A DNA stretch of 64,000 bases from Fagopyrum homotropicum (lineage: Eukaryota > Streptophyta > Magnoliopsida > Caryophyllales > Polygonaceae), in the NCBI GenBank assembly GCA_033239125.1, contig BSWB01000003.1:33061001-33125000 (forward strand). The letters are read 5' to 3'. Positions 56,436 to 64,000 of the stretch are shown in pieces. The notes under the pieces were generated by a model, which was not told the origin of the DNA, made no database searches, and worked only from the letters and a program-made list of their open reading frames with translations. How positions within the stretch are numbered: the first letter of the stretch is position 1; each line of letters opens with the position of its first letter. Both the position numbers and the translations under genes were made by a program.

Positions 56436-56546
56436 AGAATTGGGCTTGAACCGGAATCCCGGTTGCCTACGTATCCTCTCGGGGAGGAGGAATCAAATCC
56501 CATGTAGTTCTCTTACCTTTGTTTATATCCCCGATTGGCCCATACC

Positions 56547-58582
56547 TTAGTCGTTGGACTCTCCCGCCGATATATCCGATGGCGTTTGTTGTCGCTCGTC
56601 GTCATCTTCGTCGCCTTCCTTCGCCGAGAGGTTGTTTTTTTGTGTTCGCATTTCCGTTTTCCTCCAATAGGCTAGGAGGACTTGTGCCTCCAACGTCTCG
56701 GGCAACATGTTTGATCTCGTCGGATCGAGCACCTTTCCACTCCGGCTAAAGGTTTGCTCAACCGCTACCATTGAGGCGAGAACGGCAAGAATTTGTGTCG
56801 CGATCCTTGAGAGGGTAGGGAACCTCATTCTCTCCGGTCGGCTCCACCATTCTAATATGTTGAAATTCTCTTCTTCTTCATCATTGGCAAACTCAAAAGA
56901 AATTGTTAGATATTCGTCGAGTTCCGAATGGGAACTCGACGTGGTTTTTGCCCTTTTCGGGCCAAACAAATCTCTAGCAATTGATTTAAATTTAGATGAA
57001 GTTGAAGATGAAGGACGAGGAGGGGGTTCAGAAGATTGACCTTGATCGGAAACACAATATTGAACCAATAATTCATCAAATAATTTTCTAACTTTAACAA
57101 TTATGGTAGAAACATGACAATCGGGATGTTATTCTAAACCTAACAATTCATAATATCTTTCTAAAAATTGTTTTAAACCATCCATTTTACGTCTAGGGTC
57201 TAACAAAAATGTAACAAGAAAAACATCGGGAATAGTTGTATAATAATCTAACCATTTACTTCGCATTGAATAAATAGCTTGTGAAATATTATCAATTAAA
57301 AGACCTTGTTGAATTGCAAATGCAATATTAATTGCTACATAACAAAATATGTTTGAAGTTGGTGTATAAACATAACTAAAAGTGTTAGTAGCATCATAAA
57401 AATATTTAAAAACCTTCATTACATCTTTTGCCAAAACCCAAGATTCACCGAAAACAAAATTACCGTCAATATGTTGTGCGGCAAAACCACTTAAAAGTTC
57501 TCGATATTTATATGATTCGTAAATCATTTTGTAAGTAGATTCCATCTTGTACAAACATCTTTTGGAAATTTTTTAGGATAAACGTCATTTTGTTTACAAT
57601 ATGCATACAATTTAGTACGTACACTTTTTTTAGACCAAAGTTCATTAAGAATATTTCGAATAGGTTGTACTAAATCTCCAACGTATGCTAAACCGTCTTG
57701 AACACACAAGTTTAAAATATGAGCGGCACACCTAATGTGAAAAAATTTACCTCCAGCCGTCGGCTTACAATAGTTGGTTAAATCTCTAATGGAAGCCGTG
57801 TTAGCGGAGGCGTTGTCAAAACCGATTGAAAAAACTCGTGAAAGTAATCTATATTCTTCCAAAACATTTGCAATCAAACGGGCAATGTTTTGGGCGGTGT
57901 GTTGTTCATTAAAAACTCGTAATGCTAAAACTATTTTGTTTAAAATCTGAAATTTATCAACAAAATGACAAGTAATACCCATATATGAATTTTTTTGAAA
58001 ACCGTCGGTCCAAATATCACTACAAATAGAAACTTGAATATCACCGTTTTCCATAAAATATTTAATCAACGCTTCTTTACGAATTTTATATTTATGCATC
58101 ATTTTTCTTTTAGCGGTTTGGCGAGAAATCGGTTTATATGCGGGTTGAGCATGATTTTGCATCCAATCATTAAAACCAACATTTTGTGCAAAACTAAATG
58201 CCAAAGAATCTACGGCTAACATTTCCGAAAATGCATCCATAGAAGAAGCATGATCATATGTAAATAAAGAAGGAGGTTGGTTAGAAGTAGATGCGTACCC
58301 GGTAAGTTGTGTTTGCCCTCGTGCTAATCCCATTTTTTCGGGATGCTTGTTCCGGATATGCCTCTTGTAGTTCCCGTAGCCTTCTCCCTTTTTGTGCTTG
58401 TATTGTGCCGCACAAAAATTGCATTTGGCATAGTAAACCCCGTTGGCATCGGGAGCACCTTTTGTGAACCAAAATCGAAAGACCGCCGCCGTTAGTTGAG
58501 TGTTGTTCAACGGCGGCTCCTCCGGCTCCTCCAGAAATTGGGTCTCGGATTCTTGAGTGTTGGGGAAAGGAGGTGATTCCAT
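56547..58582 (-). pseudogene. hAT transposase, split by one frameshift and one stop
   Basis: Starts MESPPFPNTQESETQ. A BED-type zinc finger is visible near residues 50-80 (AKCNFCAAQYKH ... HIRNKH). Catalytic-core words follow: CSDIWTDG (first Asp), GFDNASANT (second Asp) and KFFHIRCAAHILNLCVQDG. A 1-bp loss near 57550 in the WNSTY word shifts the frame. A TAA lies near 57129, after LGLE. The C-terminal hAT dimerisation region (LDEYL, FNILEWWSRP, AVEQTFSRSGKV, LLAYW) contains the expected Glu and ends at about 56547. The length of about 680 residues is normal for the family. Confidence 0.87.
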
Positions 58583-59170
58583 GTTGATATCCTCCTCCTC
58601 GAAGATCTTGTGATCTCCACTTAATAAGCCCCGCCTTAAATCCGAACCGGTTGGAGGAACGCTAACGAAATGACGTCATCGGTTAACACCTTCGCCGGAT
58701 GAAGGACCGGCATCGCTAACGGAACGTCTTCCTCGGCTAGACATTTTTTTTTTAATAATAGAATGTAGTAGTAAGAGTAGTAAAATGAAAAATAAGATAA
58801 TGAGAATATGAGATTAGGAGAGTAATTGAATGTAAGAGTTGGAAATTATGGAGAGATTGAGAGAGTGAATAGATGATTGAATGAGAATTGGTGTGAGATG
58901 AAATGAATTGGGTTTGGGGTATTTATAGAAATGTTTTTAGGTTAGATTTATTATAGTTTATTGTTTTAATTTTTTTATTTATAAACTAGCGTTACAACGG
59001 CTATATAGCCATTGGGATTTTTTTTTTAAATTGTGACCGTTACGGGTCGACCCGGCGGGTCGACGGGTAAGGATCTCATGACCCTTACCTGTACCCGCGA
59101 CCCGGGGGAACCCGTACCGCCAGGTCACGGGTGACCAGTGACCCGTGGACATCCTTACCATGGTAATAAA

Positions 59171-59700
59171 ATCGAGAGAAGTAGTTACCATGGTAATAAA
59201 TCCGACTATCACTTTCCCAAGGATGGCATGACGAATTCGAGGACAAATCCTTTTTAAGGGAAAGGGGATGATGTGATCCTCACCGGAAAAGAATCATCGT
59301 TAATATGCCGGAACCAATCGTTTTGCCACCAACCGTCCAAGTCACAACTCAGCCGGCACCTATAAAAATCAATACTTATGTGTTGGAGGTCATGCCTAAA
59401 ACTGAGCCAAAACCTATTGAAATCAAACCGAAAATGCTTGCACCGAGCATGCCCAATGCAAGCCAATTTTCACTCTCTCCAACTAAGCTGTCACGTTTGC
59501 ACACTCTCAGTAAAACGCTTATAACTGAGCCAATCTTGGAATTAAAATATCCATTATTACTACTTGGAAAGGTATTTTCAATATCTACAACTTTCTAGTT
59601 TACACAAAGTCTAGATTCCAAGAGGAAGAGTGTGAAAATAACCCTACATTGTAGCAACTACGGTACTTGTATGGATTGTTGGGCAAGATAATGCATGGAG
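59171..59700 (+). repeat. Diverged internal duplicate, copy 2 (element VII)
   Basis: Lies directly right of the hAT element and resembles 55724-56140. Its portion from about 59262 also matches 40478 onward at about 95%. Confidence 0.55.
59305..59598 (+). pseudogene. Element VII gag-like ORF fragment (right copy)
   Basis: 97 codons homologous to the start of 40489-41097 (PEPIVLPPTVQVTT, KTEPKPIEIKPK, KTLITE). A 1-bp difference near 59545 shifts the frame relative to the left copy, so the product ends early. Confidence 0.45.
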
Positions 59701-59893
59701 GAATGAAAGATGGTTATACAAACATATGCACGTCCAACCAATACATATTTCATGCAGCATACCATGCTCATATTATTCATATATTATGAATGAATTTATG
59801 TATTAATCATGTGAAGGTCAACAAGTCAACATTCAATAAAGCATTGAAGGCGTCTTCACACTCATACATTGAATGGAGGCCAAGTTAGTTCAT

Positions 59894-60500
59894 TGGTCTT
59901 CTTCTCTTTCAATATGGATGTGCAAAACATTATTTGACCCTCCTTGATGTGTTGTCCAAGTGAAGAGAATAAGATCCAAGAAAAAGAGTCATCTTTGAAT
60001 AAAGGCCAAATGTGGTCATTTATGTGTTTGAATTTCCTAGAAAAACTATTGAATTTCTTGCATTTCCTTTTGATAAATCTTTGATTTCTAGCACTTAATT
60101 AGGAAGTTTCTAGGTTGAGTTTTGTGGCTATATAAAGCCATGTATCCTCCCATTGTAAGACAAGTCAAGTTAAATGAATTAAGTTAGCATTTGTGCTTTC
60201 AAAGTTGTTGTTTGCTTTAAAACAAAACCCGAATTCTAGGTGAGATGCTTAGTTCTCAAAAATCTAGGTGAGATGCTTCGATGGTTCTGAGGTTAGAGGT
60301 CGAGGAATGAAGGTTCGATCACCAAAGTGAGATTTCAAGGCGTTCGAATTGAGGGATTCCCAAAGTGAGAGGCCGAGGGAATTTGCTCTTCATATCCAAA
60401 AACACAAAATCCAAAAAAAAAAGAGTTTCATTTCACCGATTCCAATCCGAATGTGAACTTGTGCCGGTGGATCCTCGTGTTGGAATCGAGTTCAATCACA
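59894..60500 (+). repeat. Element VII LTR, right copy (3' LTR)
   Basis: Starts near TGGTCTTC (or TGTGT at 59948) and ends ...TTCAATCACA. TATATAA at 60129. About 94-95% identical to 41103-41714 with small indels. Confidence 0.55.
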
Positions 60501-61234
60501 TCACCTTGGTGCTGCTATTATGACTCAAAACATCTCAACATCTTCAAACACATAAACAAAAGGGAAAGCTTTGAAGCATCTGCTATTCGGCGGCGTGGAA
60601 GAAGGGGAATTCTCTCAGTGATTTTGCGGAGATCCTCTTTTTGGTTTTGTTGAAGATGATTCTTCCTATGAAAGATAAAGATCCACTAGACACGATTCAC
60701 GTAGTAGTAGGGCTTCTCATCACGTTTCAAAAATATAACTCGGGTCCATCTAGACTTTAGGTCAATGGACAATGGCGAGCCAAAATAGGCTGCTTTCTTA
60801 AGCTCTACCCCCAAAAAACATATTATTTGAATCAATTCTCCTTTCTTCTTAAAGAGGAGACAACTGTAGATCTACCTTTGATGGTGGGGTCAAGGATCCT
60901 TTACTATCAGAAAACAGGAATGCAAAACATCACAAGAACAATTATGCAAGGAATAAAAACGAGGTATTATTTAACCCTTCTTGCGTTGAATGAGGTTTTT
61001 TAAAATGCTCAAGTATTCAATCTTTATGTTTGTGGAAACCTCTTGCTTCGTGACTTTATTAATTCAAAGATTTATGCTTGGCATAATCTTCATTCAACTT
61101 CTCTTAAGTAGTTTAGAGCAGACATGTGTCCGAAATCTAAACCGGCCATAGCCCAAACCGCTGGTTTGGTAGGCGGTTTATAAATTAATCAAACCGGCAA
61201 CCTAAATCGGTAACCCACGGTTTGGCCGAACCAA
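60501..61234. other. Sequence between elements VII and VI, no gene seen
   Basis: No convincing reading frame. At about 61125-61234 there are GGTTTGG/CCAAACC-rich inverted words (AAACCGCTGGTTTGG, CACGGTTTGGCCGAACC) that resemble the end of a small DNA transposon or MITE, cut by element VI. The family is not established. Confidence 0.35.
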
Positions 61235-62922
61235 TGTTCGCCACTTAGCGTGCGTGCAAATAAGCTTTAATTATAAAACTAGAAATCAAGCAAGCGAACC
61301 CGCAGTGTACGGATCGATATAGTTGAGCAAGAATTCCAGAGTATCGAACACAGGGATTTGGGGGGTTAAATCCAGTTATAGATTATCAAGCAAGTAAATG
61401 TATGAAGCTTTTCAAATTATTGGGAAAACAACAATTCTAAAGATCTAGGAATTCAGCTGTGGCAATCGATTCAAGATATACTAGAAATATAAGGACAGAG
61501 TTGAGGTATGCAAAGGTATACGAATGTAAGGCAATGTACGGTGAAGTTCCAAGACCTTATATGATTCACCTAAAGGCACTCTCTATAAAGGTTGTTGAGG
61601 CTTCAATATAGAAAGATTCCAAAGATAAATATTAACATCAAATACCCAAACTTGTAATCCAAGGATCAAGACTAACTAAACCGATTAAGGTTGTGACACT
61701 CAGAATCGAGGTAGAGGTTGTTGAGGCTTCACTACCACCTAGAAAAGGCAAGCCAAGACTAAGTTAAAGTAAATCATTAACTTTGGATTAAAGTAAAAGC
61801 AATTTCGTAAACTGACACAAAATTACGGGTAGTTCTTGAGTTCCACGGCCGTGGAAGCTCAAGAACAGACAGTGGATTAGGTTCGTCGGCGATTCTCTCT
61901 AACTCTCAGGGTCCAATCTGTTTACGATCGATCTATCATCATCTAAGCCACAACTATCAACCCTTCACCTTAGAATTGCTAAAGGGTTTTAGCCAACAAC
62001 AGTCATGTTGATATCAAATTCAAGATTTAAAAGAATGAAAGATGAAAACTTCAGGAAACCTTCAATAACTTTCATGCCAATCTCAAATCCACAAATCAAG
62101 AACAATAATGTCAATAGATTCGGAATAACACAAACAATCACAAATCTTAGATAAGAACGAAGAACGGGATGTCAATCCGTCTTCTAATCAAACCTAAAGA
62201 TGAAGCGTAATCTCCTTACGAACAAGTCTTCCAAATCTTCACTCCTTCCGTCAATCCGGAAATCTCAATAGCAAAACGCAACTGTCTCAACGACAATCTC
62301 CGCAAAAGCGTAAAACTAGGGTAAGCCAAAGTGTAAGCGAAGGTGACGGAATCTCTCTTCTCCCGTCCTTTTATAGTGTAAGATAAAATATAAGTCCGGC
62401 CCATTGCGTAGAAGATCGTGGCTTAAAATATTGCGTAAAAGATCGCCAAGATCACGGTCGTGGAAGGGTTCCACGCCCGTAATTTAGAGCGTGGAGTTGG
62501 GTCACGGTTTGTCACAGCCCTCCACGGTCGTGTAAGTTGCTGGAATGCACCACGCTTCTCTTGTCAAAGTTCCACGGCCGTGGACTAGAACGTGGAATCT
62601 AGTACGGCCGTATTTTAGAGCGTGGTTTAGAGGTAGATCGTAATTTTCCTTAGCCTCGTGCTATTCTTCAAGTTAGCACCATCCTTAGCTCCTAGAGATG
62701 TCCTCAATCCTTGGACGTGCTCAATCAAACTCCATTCTCTCTCAATCCGTTCGGATTTAGCTCTTAATTGCCTACAATCAACACAAAGCTTATGTAGACC
62801 TCTATATCGACAAAATAGATAAACTAACTCACAAATACTTCAATGCTTTATCAATGACTAACTATATGGATGAAATACACTTAAAAAACGTGCCTAAAAT
62901 ATCACAATATTTCATGCTAACA
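61235..62922 (-). repeat. Element VI 3' LTR (1,688 bp, minus strand)
   Basis: On the minus strand it begins TGTTAGCATGAAATATTG and ends AGTGGCGAACA. GGCC palindrome near 62573, TATAAAAG near 62368-62377, leader palindrome 61832-61866. Confidence 0.93.
61832..61866 (-). other. Extended palindrome in the LTR leader (element VI)
   Basis: GTTCTTGAG, TTCCACGGCCGTGGAA, one extra G, CTCAAGAAC. Same structure as in V, with the unpaired base in the corresponding place on this strand. Confidence 0.6.
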
Positions 62923-62962
62923 AATAACCCCATACTTGCCACTTGCTTGTCCCTAAGCAAGG
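62923..62962 (-). other. Terminal polypurine tract (element VI)
   Basis: On the minus strand TTAGGGACAAGCAAGTGG and CAAGTATGGGGTTATT directly precede the LTR start. Confidence 0.72.
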
Positions 62963-63429
62963 TCTTTCAAAGCTTTAAAACTCAAGTTAGGATGAAATAT
63001 GTGTACCTTCTCAAATCAAAACTTCTTTGGATGAATATGCCTTCTAATCAATAGATCATTCTCAAATCTTGCTTCATTCGTTTATAAGAATTTCATACAC
63101 ATAATCAAAGAGTAAAGAGTAAAGAAAGCTCATGAATCAATCAAACTTCCATGTAAACATCATAACCTTCAAACATTATCAAAATCAATCATAAGAAACT
63201 TCAATTTAGATCACCAAGCCATATAACATTCTTTTGATCTTAAGGACTTTCAAACAAGGTCTAGAATGTGGAAAGGGAAGGAAAACTTTAAGGAATGTGG
63301 TGCATGAATCCGGGAAAGTGGATAACTACTCTTTTCTTCTTCTCTTGCGGTTTCCGCAGCACTTTCAACTTAGAGCTTCGCTCTTTCTTTTCATTTTTCT
63401 ACTTTACTTTTGGAGTTATGGATAGAGGT

Positions 63430-63585
63430 GCACAAAAACCGAAGCCTAGGAGATTGGCGTTTCTCAATTTTTATGAGATGCCTCAAACCCTTAGCACACA
63501 TACCATAATCCGCTAGGAATATCGCTCAATCCGACTTTGGCAAGACACAAACACCCGGCTATGTGAATGGTGCCGAGTTACTCAT
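63430..63585 (-). other. Conserved 3' non-coding block with hairpin (element VI)
   Basis: The minus-strand copy of the block in II and V: AGTAACTCGGCACC, AGCCGGGTGTTTGTG and the hairpin GGC-AT-CTCA...TGAG-AAAC-GCC. Confidence 0.6.
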
Positions 63586-64000
63586 CATCATGATTGACTT
63601 CCCCAAACCTATAATTTCTTTCTATTCCTTTGAATGCAAAGTATTGCTTTCATGGCCCTCTCACATCAAACATGCCTTTTTCATTCAACTCCTCCAAATT
63701 CCCTGATAGGTAAAGGAGGTCATTATTTCAATGAGGGGCTAAATGATCAAAGAAAGAAGAAAGAAAATCGAATTGCCTTAATCATCTCAAAAAGAAGCAT
63801 AAGAACTTATTATGTGATTTCAACCTTAATTCCTCAACATGATTTAAGTAACATTCATCACATTATGAAATTTGCAAAAGAGAGATAATCAACTCATTCA
63901 ATTTCTTTTCAATTCACTATTCGTTTAAGCATGCGATTGTCATCAAAACTCAATTCACAAGTGGTGATTATCATAGAAATCATCTCTATCCTTAGAGGCA

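Larger units (their letters stand above)
56198..59158 (-). mobile_element. hAT-family DNA transposon, inactive (limits approximate)
   Basis: It encodes a broken hAT transposase on the minus strand, bracketed by GC-rich GGGTC/GACCC repeats at both ends. On the minus strand the right end reads TAAGGATGTCCACGGGTCAC. The left end is near CAGAGGTCCGACCC (56199). An 8-bp target duplication could not be identified, so the ends are tentative. Confidence 0.7.
54950..60500 (+). mobile_element. Element VII, right part: PBS, internal region and 3' LTR (with hAT insertion)
   Basis: Starts with a PBS of the initiator tRNA-Met type (54959). A small charged, Pro-rich protein region follows, then the inserted hAT element, then a second copy of the gag-like tail and an LTR ending ...AATCACA at 60500. 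I find no protease, RT or integrase, so the element is non-autonomous (LARD-like). Segments 55724-56140 and 59171-59700 are diverged copies of each other on either side of the hAT element. Confidence 0.65.
61235..64000 (-). mobile_element. Element VI: Athila element, minus strand, 3' end only (continues right)
   Basis: Read on the minus strand from the right edge: 3' non-coding region, conserved block (63585-63430), PPT (about 62962-62923), then the 3' LTR (62922-61235). The left flanking 5-mer is ACCAA; its partner is outside the window. No coding part is visible. The sequence is very close to the 3' end of element V. Confidence 0.92.

Noticed and set aside
61125..61234. A defined MITE or hAT end
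   Set aside because: GGTTTGG/CCAAACC inverted words are suggestive, but only one end is visible and no target duplication or partner end can be shown.

Overview
The window is repeat-dense nuclear DNA of a flowering plant, very probably a eudicot. I see no intact host gene. Almost all of it is Ty3/gypsy LTR retrotransposons of the Athila (Tat/Athila) type. The evidence is: primer-binding sites matching the 3' end of plant tRNA-Asp (core TGGCGCCGTTGCCGGGGA); the order gag, protease, reverse transcriptase, RNase H, integrase without a chromodomain; an extra ORF after pol in some copies that resembles the Athila ORF1 family; and LTRs of about 1.7 kb. The species cannot be named from the sequence.

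The left half is a nest of insertions. Element I (+, 1-11820 and 25126-27298) is interrupted by element II (+, 11821-25125, complete with two 1764-bp LTRs). Element I sits in ORF1 of element III (-, 27299-36592). Element III sits in gag of element IV (-, 36593 to about 39796), and element IV abuts a short remnant of other coding-like DNA. The right half holds element V (+, 41716-54949, complete, perfect 5-bp target duplication CACAT). V is inserted at the LTR/PBS boundary of a small non-autonomous LTR element VII (about 40478-41715 and 54950-60500), which also carries a broken hAT transposon (about 56198-59158). Element VI (-, 61235 to beyond 64000) enters from the right edge.

The strongest oddity is in element I. 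A 2,979-bp segment running from the end of gag's N-terminal region through protease to the first part of reverse transcriptase is present nearly three times in tandem. The copies look identical and in frame, giving an open frame of about 9.8 kb that is already open at the window edge. Only the last copy continues into a full RT, RNase H and integrase, and the integrase is broken.

The second theme is non-coding architecture shared by the Athila elements. A palindrome, TTCCACGGCCGTGGAA, and its relatives are clustered upstream of the LTR TATA box, in the transcribed leader, in the protease-RT spacer, and upstream of a second TATA box about 440 bp before ORF1. Two PPT-like sequences lie about 1.24 kb apart in each element. 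Several small hairpins keep their pairing while their bases change between families. Together these suggest an internal promoter for ORF1 and conserved structural elements in the 3' non-coding region.
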